In this document: positions 55,297-64,000 of the stretch, in pieces
Layout: every line of letters starts with the position of its first letter
How positions within the stretch are numbered: the stretch's first letter is position 1
From: Streptomonospora nanhaiensis
Lineage (GTDB): Bacteria > Actinomycetota > Actinomycetes > Streptosporangiales > Streptosporangiaceae
DNA: 64,000 nucleotides
Assembly (NCBI RefSeq): GCF_013410565.1
Contig: NZ_JACCFO010000001.1
Span: 1,922,001 to 1,986,000 of the forward strand
Direction of reading: 5' to 3'
The notes under the pieces: model-generated
Database searches by the model: none
The model's input: the letters and a program-made list of their open reading frames with translations, nothing else
Told to the model about the DNA's origin: nothing
Made by a program: the position numbers and the translations under genes

Positions 55297-56901
55297 ATGG
55301 GCGCCACCCCTGGGGTCGAGATCACCGGCCCCATGCACGACCGGTTCGACCAGATCCTCACCGACGACGCGCTGGCCCTGATCGCCGACCTGCACCGCCG
55401 GTTCGAGGGCCGGCGCCAGGAGCTGCTGGCGGCCCGCGCCCGCCGGCAGCGGGAGATCGCGGCGGGCGCCGACCTCGACTTCCTGCCCGAGACCCGCCAC
55501 ATCCGCGAGGACCCCTCCTGGCGCGTCGCCCCGCCCGCGCCCGGCATCACCGACCGCCGCGTCGAGATCACCGGGCCCACCGACCGCAAGATGACGGTCA
55601 ACGCGCTCAACTCCGGCGCAAAGGTGTGGCTGGCCGACTTCGAGGACGCCAACACCCCGCTGTGGGAGAACATGATCGGCGGCCAGCTCAACCTGCGCGA
55701 CGCGCTGGACCGCACCATCGACTTCACCACGCCCGAGGGCAAGACCTACGCGCTCAAGGACGACTCCGAACTGGCCACCGTCGTCGTGCGCCCGCGCGGC
55801 TGGCACCTGGACGAGAAGCACATCCTGGTCGACGGGCAGCGGACCTCCGGCGCCGTCGTGGACTTCGCGCTCTACCTGTTCCACTGCGCCCAGCGCCAGC
55901 TCGACAAGGGCAAGGGCCCCTACTACTACCTGCCCAAGATGGAGAGCCACCTTGAGGCGCGGCTGTGGAACGACATCTTCGTCGCCGCCCAGGAGCGCCT
56001 GGGCATCCCGCGCGGCACCATCCGCGCCACCGTGCTGATCGAGACGATCCCGGCCGCCTTCGAGATGGAGGAGATCCTCTACGAGCTGCGCGAGCACTCC
56101 GCGGGCCTCAACGCCGGGCGCTGGGACTACCTCTTCAGCATCATCAAGGTGCACCGCACCCGCGGCCGGCGGTTCCTGCTGCCCGAGCGCAACGCCGTCA
56201 CCATGACCGCGCCGTTCATGCGCGCCTACACCGAACTGCTGGTGAGCACCTGCCACCGGCGCGGCGCCTTCGCCATCGGCGGCATGGCCGCGTTCATCCC
56301 CAGCCGCCGCGACCCCGAGGTCAACGAGCGCGCCCTGGCCAAGGTCCGCGACGACAAGGCGCGGGAGTCCGGCGACGGCTTCGACGGCTCCTGGGTGGCC
56401 CACCCCGACCTCGTCCCGGTGTGCCGCGAGGTCTTCGACGGCGTCCTGGGCGACCGCCCCAACCAGCTCGACCGGCAGCGCGACGACGTCGCCGTCAAGG
56501 CCGGCGACCTGCTGGCCGTGGACTCCGCCGAGGGCGGTGTCACCGAGGCCGGGCTGCGCGGCAACATCAACGTCGCCCTGCAGTACCTCGCCGCCTGGCT
56601 GGGCGGCAACGGCGCGGTGGCCATCCACAACCTGATGGAGGACGCCGCCACCGCCGAGATCTCCCGCTCCCAGATCTGGCAGTGGCTGCACAACGGCGTC
56701 ACCCTCGACGACGGCCCCCAGGTCACCCGCGACCTCGTGACCCGCCTCATCGACGAGGAGCTGGCCGCCATCCGCGAACAGAGCGGCGCCGCCTTCGACG
56801 CCGGGCTCTACGAGCGCGCCATGGAGCTGTTCACCGAGGTCGCGCTCGCCGACGACTACGTCGAGTTCCTCACCCTGCCGGCCTACGAGCGGATGCCCTG
56901 A
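55297..56901 (+). CDS. aceB: Malate synthase A
   Basis: 534 residues from ATG 55297, with GGAAGG 7 nt upstream; the in-frame GTG at 55282 lies inside the operator. It condenses glyoxylate and acetyl-CoA to malate. Conserved parts: [49 protein letters not shown] (catalytic Arg), [58 protein letters not shown] (Mg-binding Glu/Asp), [13 protein letters not shown] and [19 protein letters not shown] (catalytic Asp). Promoter and paired operators suggest control by the gcl-locus IclR. Followed by glcDEF, which would supply its glyoxylate. Confidence 0.95.
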   Translation: MGATPGVEITGPMHDRFDQILTDDALALIADLHRRFEGRRQELLAARARRQREIAAGADLDFLPETRHIREDPSWRVAPPAPGITDRRVEITGPTDRKMTVNALNSGAKVWLADFEDANTPLWENMIGGQLNLRDALDRTIDFTTPEGKTYALKDDSELATVVVRPRGWHLDEKHILVDGQRTSGAVVDFALYLFHCAQRQLDKGKGPYYYLPKMESHLEARLWNDIFVAAQERLGIPRGTIRATVLIETIPAAFEMEEILYELREHSAGLNAGRWDYLFSIIKVHRTRGRRFLLPERNAVTMTAPFMRAYTELLVSTCHRRGAFAIGGMAAFIPSRRDPEVNERALAKVRDDKARESGDGFDGSWVAHPDLVPVCREVFDGVLGDRPNQLDRQRDDVAVKAGDLLAVDSAEGGVTEAGLRGNINVALQYLAAWLGGNGAVAIHNLMEDAATAEISRSQIWQWLHNGVTLDDGPQVTRDLVTRLIDEELAAIREQSGAAFDAGLYERAMELFTEVALADDYVEFLTLPAYERMP

Positions 56902-57037
56902 CCCGCCTCCGCCCGGCCCGCGCCGCCGGGGCGCCCCCGCGCGCCCCGGCGGCGCGCGGGAGCCCCGGCGCTCCCCCTTGCCCGCGGCGGACGGGTGCGG
57001 GAAAGTACGGCTACGACGAGCTGGGGAGGCGATCTCC

Positions 57038-58501
57038 GTGCCCGAACCGCTCCACACGCTGCTGCCGCGCCTGCGCGCCATCTGCGGCGAGGACGGCGTC
57101 ATCACCGACACCGCCCGCCGCCGCACCTATGAGAGCGACGGCATCACCTACCACGCGGCCCTGCCCGGCGTGGTCGTCCTGCCCACCAGCACCGCCCAGG
57201 TCGCCGCCGTGCTGGGCCTGTGCGCCGAGCACGGCGTGCCGTTCGTGCCGCGCGGCGCGGGCACCGGGCTGTCGGCGGGCGCGCTGCCCCACACCGAGGG
57301 GGTCCTGGTCGTCACCTCCCGGATGCGCTCCATCCTGGAGATCGACATCGCCAACGAGCGGGCCGTGGTCCAGCCCGGCGTGGCCAACCTCGACATCACC
57401 CGCGCCGCGGCGCCGCACGGCTACTACTACGCGCCCGACCCCTCCAGCCAGCAGGTGTGCTCGGTGGGCGGCAACATCGCCGAGAACTCCGGCGGCGCGC
57501 ACTGCCTGAAGTACGGGTTCACCGTCAACCACGTGCTAGGCCTGGAGGTCGTCACCCCCGCCGGCGAGGTGGTGCGGCTGGGCGGCAAGGCCGCCGACGC
57601 GCCCGGCTACGACCTGCTCGGCGCCTTCATCGGCTCCGAGGGCACCCTGGGCGTCGCCACCGAGATCACCGTGCGGCTGATGCGGGCACCGCAGAAGGTC
57701 CGCACCCTGCTCGCCGCCTTCGAGACCATGGACGCGGGCGGGGCGGCGGTGTCGGCGATCATCGCGGCCGGGGTGCTGCCCGCCGCCGTGGAGATGATGG
57801 ACGCGCTGTCCATCGAGGCCGCCGAGGCGGCCGTGGCCTGCGGCTACCCCTCCGGCGCCGGGGCCGTGCTCATCGTGGAGCTGGACGGCCCGGCCGCCGA
57901 CGTCGACGCCCAGTTCGAGGAGGTCGCGGCGCTGTGCCGGGCCGAGGGCGCGTTCGAGATCCGCACCGCCTCCGACGCCGCCGAGCGCGCCCGCATCTGG
58001 AAGGGCCGCAAATCGGCGTTCGCCGCCGTGGGCCGCATCAGCCCCGCCTACATCGTGCAGGACGGCGTGGTGCCGCGCACCGCGCTGCCCGAGGTGCTGC
58101 GGCGCATCGCCGAACTCTCGGCGGAGTCGGGCATCCGGGTGGCCAACGTCTTCCACGCCGGCGACGGCAACCTGCACCCGCTGGTGCTGTTCGACGACGC
58201 CGAGCCCGGCGCCCCCGAGCGCGCCGCCGAGGTCTCCGGGGCGATCCTGGACCTGTGCATCGAGCACGGCGGCTCCATCACCGGCGAGCACGGCGTGGGG
58301 GTGGACAAGGCGTGCCACATGCCCGAGATGTTCACCCCCGCCGACCTGGAGACCATGGACCTCTTCCGCGGCGCGTTCGACCCCGCGGGCATCGCCAACC
58401 CCGAGAAGCTGCTGCCCACCCCGCGGCTGTGCGGCGAGCGCCCCGGCGTGCGCAAGGGCGTCCACCCGCTGGTGGAGCGGGGCGCGGCGGAGCAGTTCTG
58501 A
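57038..58501 (+). CDS. glcD: Glycolate oxidase subunit GlcD (FAD-linked)
   Basis: 487 residues from GTG 57038 with GGGAGG about 9 nt upstream. FAD-binding type 4 domain (PCMH): VVVLPTSTAQVAAVLGLCAEHGVPFVPRGAGTGLSAGALP, QPGVANLDITRAAAPHGYYYAPDPSSQQVCSVGGNIAENSGGAHCLKYG and DLLGAFIGSEGTLGVATEITVRLM. The C-terminal FAD-oxidase domain has VANVFHAGDGNLHPLVLFD and GGSITGEHGVGVDKACHMPEMF. With GlcE and GlcF it oxidises glycolate (or D-lactate) to glyoxylate at the membrane. The gene order aceB-glcD-glcE-glcF supports glycolate. Confidence 0.93.
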   Translation: MPEPLHTLLPRLRAICGEDGVITDTARRRTYESDGITYHAALPGVVVLPTSTAQVAAVLGLCAEHGVPFVPRGAGTGLSAGALPHTEGVLVVTSRMRSILEIDIANERAVVQPGVANLDITRAAAPHGYYYAPDPSSQQVCSVGGNIAENSGGAHCLKYGFTVNHVLGLEVVTPAGEVVRLGGKAADAPGYDLLGAFIGSEGTLGVATEITVRLMRAPQKVRTLLAAFETMDAGGAAVSAIIAAGVLPAAVEMMDALSIEAAEAAVACGYPSGAGAVLIVELDGPAADVDAQFEEVAALCRAEGAFEIRTASDAAERARIWKGRKSAFAAVGRISPAYIVQDGVVPRTALPEVLRRIAELSAESGIRVANVFHAGDGNLHPLVLFDDAEPGAPERAAEVSGAILDLCIEHGGSITGEHGVGVDKACHMPEMFTPADLETMDLFRGAFDPAGIANPEKLLPTPRLCGERPGVRKGVHPLVERGAAEQF

Positions 58502-58592
58502 GGCGGGCGCCCCAGCAGCGAGGCATCCGGGCGTGCACGGCCGCCGGCCCGGCGCCTTCGACCCCATCGGCGGCGGCCGAGGAGGCGGGCGC

Positions 58593-59849
58593 GTGATGCG
58601 TGAGGCGACCACGACCACCCTGTCCGAGCGGCTCGGCGCGGGCGGCGCGGCGGTGCGCGAGGGCACCGCCGCCGACTCCGTCCACGGCCGCGTGCCGCGC
58701 CTGGTCGCGGCCCCGCCCGACACCGCCGCCGCCGCGGCGCTGCTGGCCGCCGCCCACCACCACCGCCTGGCCTCGGTCGCGCGGGGCAACGGCACCGCCA
58801 TCGGGTGGGGCGCCCCGCCCCTGCGCTGCGACCTGGTGGTCGACACCACCGCCCTCACCGGGATCGAGCACGCGGCCGGCGACCTGGTGGTGCGGGCCGG
58901 CGCGGGCACCCCGCTGGCCGAGCTGCGCGAGCACCTGGCACGGGCCGGGCAGCGGCTCACCCTGGACCCCCTGGTGCCCGGCGGCACCGTGGGCGGCGCC
59001 GTGGCCACCGGGCTGTCGGGACCGCGCCGCATGGCGCACGGCCCGCTGCGCGACCTCGTCATCGGCATGACCGTGGTGCGCGCCGACGGGGTCGCCGCGT
59101 CCTCCGGCGGGCGGGTGGTGAAGAACGTCGCAGGGTATGACCTGGGCAAACTGCACACCGGCGCGCTGGGCACCCTGGGGCTGATCACCTCGGTCACCTT
59201 CCGGCTGCACCCGGTCCCCCCGGCGCTGCGGCTCGTCAGCGCCGAGGCGCCCGACGCGGCCGTCCTCCAGGAGTGGACGGCGCGGGTGCTGCGCTCGGCG
59301 GCGGTGCCCGCGGCCGTCGAACTGCGCTGGCCCGCCGGCGGCCCGCCCCGGCTGGAGGTGCTCCTGGAGGGCTCCGAGGGCGGGATCGACGCCCGCGCCG
59401 CCGAGGTCGCCGCGCTGCTGACCGCACCGGAGACCGCCGACACCCCGCCGCCGGGCTGGGGCGCCCTGCCCGGCGCCGACCGGGACACCCTGCTCAAGAT
59501 CACCGCACCGGTCGCCAACGCCGCCCAGGCGGCCCGCGACGTGCGCGCGGCCGCCCGCGCCGAGCACACCGAGGCCGCCGTCGGCGGCTCGGCCGGAGCG
59601 GGGGTCCTCTACGCCGCCGTGCCGGCGGCCGCCGACCCGGCGGCGGTCGCGGGCGTGGTCGCCCGCGCCCGCGACGCCCTCGCCGGGGCCGGGGGCTCGG
59701 TCACCGTCGCCCGCACCGCGCCCGGCCTGGCCGGGGCCGACCTCGACCGCTGGGGCCCGGTCGGCGGCCTGGGCCTGATGCGCGCGGTCAAGGACCGGTT
59801 CGACCCGCACCGCCTCCTGTCCCCCGGGCGCGGCCCCGGCGGGATCTAG
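58593..59849 (+). CDS. glcE: Glycolate oxidase FAD-binding subunit GlcE
   Basis: 418 residues from GTG 58593 (ATG 58596 next to it), with GAGGAGG upstream. Second FAD-binding type 4 protein: LVAAPPDTAAAAALLAAAHHHRLASVARGNGTAIGWGAPP, LVVRAGAGTPLAELREHLARAGQRLTLDPLVPGGTVGGAVATGLSGPRRMAHGPLRDLVIGM and NVAGYDLGKLHTGALGTLGLITSVTFRLHP. It lacks the C-terminal FAD-oxidase domain of GlcD, as GlcE proteins do. 91 nt behind glcD and 47 nt before glcF, so one operon. The central region (about 230-330) is Ala-rich and variable. Confidence 0.91.
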   Translation: MMREATTTTLSERLGAGGAAVREGTAADSVHGRVPRLVAAPPDTAAAAALLAAAHHHRLASVARGNGTAIGWGAPPLRCDLVVDTTALTGIEHAAGDLVVRAGAGTPLAELREHLARAGQRLTLDPLVPGGTVGGAVATGLSGPRRMAHGPLRDLVIGMTVVRADGVAASSGGRVVKNVAGYDLGKLHTGALGTLGLITSVTFRLHPVPPALRLVSAEAPDAAVLQEWTARVLRSAAVPAAVELRWPAGGPPRLEVLLEGSEGGIDARAAEVAALLTAPETADTPPPGWGALPGADRDTLLKITAPVANAAQAARDVRAAARAEHTEAAVGGSAGAGVLYAAVPAAADPAAVAGVVARARDALAGAGGSVTVARTAPGLAGADLDRWGPVGGLGLMRAVKDRFDPHRLLSPGRGPGGI

Positions 59850-59896
59850 GACGCCGCCCGCCACCACCGGCACATCCGCATCACAAGGAGGACGCC

Positions 59897-61225
59897 GTGA
59901 CCGACAGCGACACCGCGGCCGGGGCCGCCCGGCCCGACCGCTCCTTCGACGACCTGCTCGGCGACTGCGTGCACTGCGGGTTCTGCCTGCCCACCTGCCC
60001 CACCTACGTGCTGTGGGGCCAGGAGATGGACTCCCCCCGCGGCCGCATCCACCTCATGGGCCAGGCGCGCGAGGACGACGTCCTCACCTCCGCCGCCGTG
60101 GAGCACTTCGACAACTGCCTGGGCTGCCTGTCCTGCGTCAGCGCCTGCCCCTCCGGGGTTGCCTACGACGCGCTCATCGAGTCCACCCGCGCCCGGGTGG
60201 AGTCCGAGCACGAGCGCGCGCCCGGCGACCGGCTGCTGCGGGCGGCGGTCTTCGCGCTGTTCCCCCACCGGCGGCGGCTGGAACCGCTGCGCGCGCCCCT
60301 GCGGGCCTACCAGGCCAGCGGGCTGTCCCGGCTGGTGCGCCGCACGCGCATCCTGGAGCGCCTGGCGCCGCCCCTGGCGGCCATGGAGCGCATCGCCCCG
60401 CCCGTCAGGGGCGGGGTGCCGCGCCTGCCCGCGCTGGTGCCGGCGCGCGGACGCCGCCGCGCCGTGGTGGGCATGCTCACCGGGTGCGTGCAGGGCGCGT
60501 TCTTCCCCCAGGTCAACACCGCCACCGCGCGCGTGCTGGCCGCCGAGGGCTGCGACGTGGTGGTCCCGCCCGAGCAGGGCTGCTGCGGCGCGCTGTCGGC
60601 CCACACCGGCCGGGCCGAGGAGGCCGCCGCCTTCGCCCGCGCCACGGTGGCGGCGTTCACCCGGGCGGGGGTGGAGGCCGTGGTGGTCAACTCCGCCGGG
60701 TGCGGCGGCACCATGAAGCACTACGGGCGGGTGCTCGCGGAGGCCGGCGCCGGCGACGCCGAGGTGCGCGGCGCCCAGGCGCTGTCGGAGCGCGTGGTGG
60801 ACCTCACCGAGTTCCTGGCCGACCTGGGCCCCCGCGCCCGCCGCCACCCGCTGCCCGTGCGCGCCGCCTACCACGACGCCTGCCACCTCTCCCACGGCCA
60901 GGGCGTCACCGCCCAGCCGCGCGCGCTGCTGGCCCAGATCCCCGAACTGGAGGTGGCCGACCTGCCCAACCCGGAGATCTGCTGCGGGTCGGCGGGGGTC
61001 TACAACCTGCTGCGGCCCGAGGCGGCCACCGAACTGGGCGACCGCAAGGCCGCCGACGTGGCGTCCACCGGGGCCGAACTCCTGGTGGCGGGCAACCCGG
61101 GGTGCTCGCTGCAGATCGCCGCGGCCCTGGAGCGGGCCGGGACCCCGATGGCGCTCGCCCACACCGCGCAGGTGCTCGACGCGTCGCTGCGGGGGCTGTC
61201 GCCCTCGGCCCTGCTTAGCCGCTGA
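59897..61225 (+). CDS. glcF: Glycolate oxidase iron-sulfur subunit GlcF
   Basis: 442 residues from GTG 59897 with AAGGAGG 6 nt upstream. Two [4Fe-4S] motifs: CVHCGFCLPTCP (about 25-36) and CLGCLSCVSACP (about 75-86). Two CCG domains follow, each with the CCG pair: GCVQGAFFPQVNTATARVLAAEGCDVVVPPEQGCCGALSAHTG and YHDACHLSHGQGV with EICCGSAGVYNLLRPE. It passes electrons from GlcDE to the quinone pool. The nearest relatives in non-Glc systems are LutA-type proteins, but the order D-E-F and neighbouring aceB favour glycolate oxidase. It ends 38 nt from the convergent dapF. Confidence 0.93.
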   Translation: MTDSDTAAGAARPDRSFDDLLGDCVHCGFCLPTCPTYVLWGQEMDSPRGRIHLMGQAREDDVLTSAAVEHFDNCLGCLSCVSACPSGVAYDALIESTRARVESEHERAPGDRLLRAAVFALFPHRRRLEPLRAPLRAYQASGLSRLVRRTRILERLAPPLAAMERIAPPVRGGVPRLPALVPARGRRRAVVGMLTGCVQGAFFPQVNTATARVLAAEGCDVVVPPEQGCCGALSAHTGRAEEAAAFARATVAAFTRAGVEAVVVNSAGCGGTMKHYGRVLAEAGAGDAEVRGAQALSERVVDLTEFLADLGPRARRHPLPVRAAYHDACHLSHGQGVTAQPRALLAQIPELEVADLPNPEICCGSAGVYNLLRPEAATELGDRKAADVASTGAELLVAGNPGCSLQIAAALERAGTPMALAHTAQVLDASLRGLSPSALLSR

Positions 61226-61262
61226 GGCGCGGTCCGCGCGCGGGGCGCCGGGGCGGGAGGGC

Positions 61263-62099
61263 TCAGGCGGGTGCGGCGGCGGAGTCGAGCAGGGTGGTCT
61301 CGCCCTCGGCGACGATGACGGCCGGGCCGCGCAGGCGGGCGCCGTCGGCGTCGAGGAACACGACGCACTCGCCGCCGGGCACGCGCACCCGCCAGGTGGC
61401 GCCCTCGCCGGGCGGCGTGGCGGCGGCGGCCACCGCGACGATGCCGGTGCCGCAGGAGCGGGTCTCGCCCGCGCCGCGCTCGTAGACGCGCATGCGCAGG
61501 GTGCCCGGCGCGGCCACGGCGAAGACCTCGACGTTGGCGCCCTCGGGGAAGTCGGCCTCGTTGAGCCGGGGGGCGGCGGTGAGGTCGACGTCGTCGGGGT
61601 CGCGGTCGACCCGGCAGGCCAGGTGGGGGTTGCCCACGAACACCCGCCGCCCGCGCACGGTGCCGTCGGCGAGGTCGGCGGCGGACTCGCCGCGCAGTTC
61701 GGGGCGGCCCATGTCGACGGTGAGGTCGCCGTCGTCCTCAACGGTGACGCGCCGAGCGCCCGCCCGCGTGCCCACCGAAATCTCGGGGCCCTCGGCCAGG
61801 CCGCGGTCGAGCAGGTAGCGCGCGAAGACCCGCACGCCGTTGCCGCACATCTCGGCGACGCTGCCGTCGGCGTTGCGGTAGTCCATGAACCACTCGCAGG
61901 CCTGGGAGGACGCGGCCGGGCCGGTCAGCGCCTCGCCCAGGGCGGCGGTGCGCACCACGCGCAGCACGCCGTCGCCGCCGATGCCGGCGCGGCGGTCGCA
62001 CAGCGCGGCCACCTGGGCGGGCCGCAGGTCGAGGGCGCCCTCGGGATCGGGGATGATCACGAAGTCGTTCTCGGTGCCATGGCCCTTGGCGAATCGCAT
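61263..62099 (-). CDS. dapF: Diaminopimelate epimerase
   Basis: 278 residues. It converts LL- to meso-diaminopimelate for lysine and peptidoglycan. Start chosen at ATG 62099: a TAAGAT -10 box (62112-62107) lies exactly 7 nt before it, so the message is leaderless; ATG 62108 would be within the -10. Begins RFAKGHGTENDFVIIPD. The first catalytic Cys is in MCGNGVRVFARYL, the second in RSCGTGIVAVA. FVGNPHLACRVD and GANVEVFAVA are also typical. Divergent from miaA; the two are neighbours across actinomycetes. Confidence 0.95.
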   Translation of the reverse strand: MRFAKGHGTENDFVIIPDPEGALDLRPAQVAALCDRRAGIGGDGVLRVVRTAALGEALTGPAASSQACEWFMDYRNADGSVAEMCGNGVRVFARYLLDRGLAEGPEISVGTRAGARRVTVEDDGDLTVDMGRPELRGESAADLADGTVRGRRVFVGNPHLACRVDRDPDDVDLTAAPRLNEADFPEGANVEVFAVAAPGTLRMRVYERGAGETRSCGTGIVAVAAAATPPGEGATWRVRVPGGECVVFLDADGARLRGPAVIVAEGETTLLDSAAAPA

Positions 62100-62199
62100 G
62101 GAGATCATCTTAGGAGCAGCCGGGCCCGATCACGGCCACCGCCGGACCGCTGCCACACTGGAGGGGCGGGCGAGGACGACGCGTGAGGAGGTCCGCGAC

Positions 62200-63183
62200 A
62201 TGGCAGCGCGATCCGCGAGCGCGGCGGGCGGCCCCCCGGTGGTCGCCGTCGTGGGGCCCACCGCGGCCGGGAAGTCCGACCTCGCCGTCGAACTGGCACT
62301 GCGGCTGGGCGCCCGCGAGGGCGCCGCCGAGATCATCAACGCCGACTCCATGCAGCTCTACCGGGGCATGGACATCGGCACCGCCAAGCTCACCCTCCGG
62401 GAGCGGCGGGGCGTGCCCCACCACCTCCTCGACATCTGGGACGTCACCCGCGCCGCCAACGTCGCCGAGTACCAGGAGCTGGCGCGCGCCCTCATCGACG
62501 ACCTGCGCGGGCGCGGCGCCGTGCCCGTCCTGGTCGGCGGGTCGGGGCTGTACGTGCGCGCCGCGCTGGACGAGCTGGACTTCCCCGGCACCGACCCCGC
62601 CGTGCGGGCGCGGCTGGAGGAGGAGCTGGCGCGCGGCGGGCCCGCGCCCCTGCACGCCCGGCTGGCCGAGCGCGACCCCGAGGCCGCCCGCGCGATCCTG
62701 CCCGGCAACGGGCGGCGCATCGTGCGCGCGCTGGAGGTGATCGAGCTGACCGGGCGGCCGTTCACGGCCACCCTGCCCGAGCACACCTCGCACTACCCCT
62801 GCGTGCAGATCGGCCTGCGCGTGCCGCGCCCGCTGCTGGACGAGCGCATCGAGGAGCGCGTGGCGCGGATGTGGCGGGCCGGGCTGGTGGAGGAGGTCCG
62901 CGCGCTGCGCGGCGGCGGCCTCGCCGAGGGGCGCACCGCCTCGCGCGCGCTGGGCTACGCCCAGGTGCTGCGGTTCCTGGCCGGGGAGTGCACCGAGGAC
63001 GAGGCCCGCGAGGACACCGTCCGGGCCACCCGCCGCTTCGCCCGCCGCCAGGAGTCCTGGTTCCGCCGCGACCCCCGTGTCCACTGGCTCGACCACGACG
63101 GCCCCGGCCTCATCGAGCACTCGATGGACCTGGTGCGCGCGGCCTGGTCCGACCGCGCAGGGGCGGGCGGCGCACGCGGCTAG
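62200..63183 (+). CDS. miaA: tRNA dimethylallyltransferase
   Basis: 327 residues from ATG 62200, with AGGAGGT about 8 nt upstream; the long in-frame stretch before it lies in dapF and its promoter. The enzyme adds dimethylallyl to A37 of tRNAs reading UNN codons. P-loop VVGPTAAGKSDLAVELALRLG, then EIINADSMQLYRGMDIGTAK, HHLLDIWD, VLVGGSGLYVRAALD, GNGRRIVRALEVIELTGRPF and RRFARRQESWFRRDPRVHWLD. Usual length is about 310. It is divergent from dapF; downstream come 393 bp without a gene. Confidence 0.95.
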   Translation: MAARSASAAGGPPVVAVVGPTAAGKSDLAVELALRLGAREGAAEIINADSMQLYRGMDIGTAKLTLRERRGVPHHLLDIWDVTRAANVAEYQELARALIDDLRGRGAVPVLVGGSGLYVRAALDELDFPGTDPAVRARLEEELARGGPAPLHARLAERDPEAARAILPGNGRRIVRALEVIELTGRPFTATLPEHTSHYPCVQIGLRVPRPLLDERIEERVARMWRAGLVEEVRALRGGGLAEGRTASRALGYAQVLRFLAGECTEDEAREDTVRATRRFARRQESWFRRDPRVHWLDHDGPGLIEHSMDLVRAAWSDRAGAGGARG

Positions 63184-63576
63184 GCCGCCAGACCAGGGCG
63201 CAACCGCGCCCGCCCGCAGCAGGCGGCGCACGCGTGGGCACCCCGCTCGGGGCGCGGCCACCGCCGCGCTCGCGCCGCGCGCGTTCCAGCGGGAGTGGAA
63301 CCGCCCGGCTGGCCGGGCCGCGTTCGGCCGTGCGCGTCTCCGCTGAGCGCCCTGGGCGCCGGTCCGGTCCTCGGGCGGCGGCCGGCCGGCCGTGCCGGGC
63401 AGGCGCCGCCGTCGCGGCACGGCACGGCCGGTGCCAGGTGAGCGGCCGGGTGCAAAGGCCCGTCGGCGGCGCCGTCCGCGCTCGCCCCACCGACGGCTGC
63501 CACGTGTTTCGGCCTGTTTGCATCCACTTTGCCGACGTGCCGAATGCGCCGAGTAGAACACGGGTACGACGCCGCC
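63184..63576. other. Intergenic region after miaA
   Basis: 393 bp without a convincing gene on either strand. Around 63385-63435 GGCCGTGCC and GGCACGGCC can form a hairpin, possibly the miaA terminator. The last 60 bp are less GC-rich and should hold the promoter of the VOC gene. Confidence 0.5.
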
Positions 63577-64000
63577 ATGACGACTGCGGAGGAGTACCCG
63601 GCCGGCGCCCCGTGCTGGATGGACCTGTCCGTGCCCGACCTGGACCGCGCCCGGCGGTTCTACGGCGGGGTCCTCGGCTGGGAGTTCGACGACCTCCCCT
63701 ACTCCGTGGCCGCCCTGGACGGCCGCCGCGTCGCGGGGCTCTCCCAGCGCTGGGGCCCCGACCCCGAGACCGCGCGCTCCGCAGCGTGGACCGTCTACCT
63801 GGCCACCCACGGCCTGGAGGGCACGCTCCGCGCCATCACCGAGGCCGGCGGCAGGGCGCTGGGAGTGCCGCAGGACATCGGCGACCTCGGCGCCATGGCC
63901 CTCGCCCGCGACCCCACGGGCACCGCGTTCGGGTTATGGGAGCCCGGCACCCTGCGCGGGGCCGAGGCGTTCGGCGAGCCCGGGGCACCGGTGTGGTCGG
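63577..64000 (+). CDS. VOC-family (glyoxalase/dioxygenase fold) protein, N-terminal part
   Basis: The frame is open from ATG 63577 to the window edge; 141 residues are visible. It starts TTAEEYPAGAPCWMDLSVPDLDRARRFYGGVLGWEF, the first VOC beta-alpha-beta unit. Then follow a strand region (VAALDGRRVAGLSQRW), AWTVYLATHGLEGTLRAITEAGGRAL, DIGDLGAMALARDPTGTAFGLWEPGTLRGAEAF, and GEPGAPVWS, which leads into a second VOC repeat outside the window. Such two-domain VOC proteins (about 260 residues) in actinomycetes are mostly of unknown substrate. No SD is obvious; TAGAAC at 63554-63559 may be a -10. Confidence 0.85.
   Translation, partial: MTTAEEYPAGAPCWMDLSVPDLDRARRFYGGVLGWEFDDLPYSVAALDGRRVAGLSQRWGPDPETARSAAWTVYLATHGLEGTLRAITEAGGRALGVPQDIGDLGAMALARDPTGTAFGLWEPGTLRGAEAFGEPGAPVWS

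Noticed and set aside
63180-63578. 132-codon minus-strand frame after miaA.
   Set aside because: Ala/Arg/Pro-rich, no recognisable family or SD, and it would overlap the promoter of the VOC gene.

Overview
The window is a very GC-rich chromosomal segment from an actinomycete. Codon third positions are almost all G or C, GTG and TTG starts are frequent, and several genes appear leaderless, with a TAnnnT -10 box about 7 nt before the start codon. Gene content and order (zur; recO-uppS; leuA; phoH-ybeY-CNNM/CBS-era; hrcA-dnaJ-rsmE; hemW; lepA-rpsT; comEA-comEC-holA; hflX; dapF-miaA) fit the Streptomyces/Nocardiopsis side of the phylum. I infer a Nocardiopsaceae-like organism, but the sequence alone does not fix the genus. 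Most of the window is conserved core genome. No insertion sequence, prophage, CRISPR array, rRNA or tRNA gene was seen.

Layout. 1-870: end of a zinc-type ABC permease and zur. 920-4283 (minus): recO-uppS-SGNH hydrolase, each overlapping the next by 4 nt, and a second SGNH paralogue. 4451-5299: secreted CAP protein. 5396-7251 (minus): leuA with a Leu-rich leader peptide. 7475-11412 (minus): hyi-glxR-gcl glyoxylate operon, divergent from an iclR gene (11731-12528). 12569-17605 (minus): HIT protein, phoH, ybeY, CNNM/CBS protein, cytidine deaminase-like protein, era. 18017-19335: SigE-family sigma factor and putative anti-sigma factor. 19428-22435 (minus): hrcA-dnaJ-rsmE with a CIRCE element. 22698-25561: DUF3097 protein and two DUF4870 proteins. 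25610-27550 (minus): hemW and a MOSC protein. 27621-34444: lacI divergent from an alpha-glucosidase gene and a MalEFG-type importer. 34491-36516: HxlR regulator divergent from an MFS exporter. 36578-40076: lepA, a membrane-anchored GH18/GH85-like protein, rpsT. 40344-43290: kinase-like protein, TetR and a membrane protein. 43497-49491: comEA, comEC and holA. 50055-51937: TetR and a frameshifted oxidoreductase gene. 52032-55041 (minus): hutI-like gene and hflX. 55297-61225: malate synthase and glcDEF. 61263-63183: dapF and miaA, divergent. 63577-end: partial VOC protein.

How the genes work together. The strongest system-level signal is a glyoxylate regulon in two places 44 kb apart. GlcDEF makes glyoxylate from glycolate. 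Malate synthase condenses it with acetyl-CoA, and Gcl-GlxR-Hyi converts it to glycerate. Both promoters (hyi and aceB) carry, just downstream of a sigma70-like -35/-10 with 17-bp spacing, a pair of 15-bp TTyC-N7-rGAA inverted repeats 20-21 bp apart. These are probably sites for the IclR protein encoded next to hyi. The Gcl-like enzyme has Glu at position 51, where E. coli Gcl has Val. A second module is maltose/oligosaccharide uptake under a LacI-type repressor, with related GCAAG-NN-CTTTCAG sites at both promoters.

Other oddities are a comEC frame that runs without a stop into holA, a 31-codon ORF joined by TGATG to both comEA and comEC, a 42-bp perfect palindrome after gcl, and a one-base frameshift in a zinc-less alcohol dehydrogenase-type gene.
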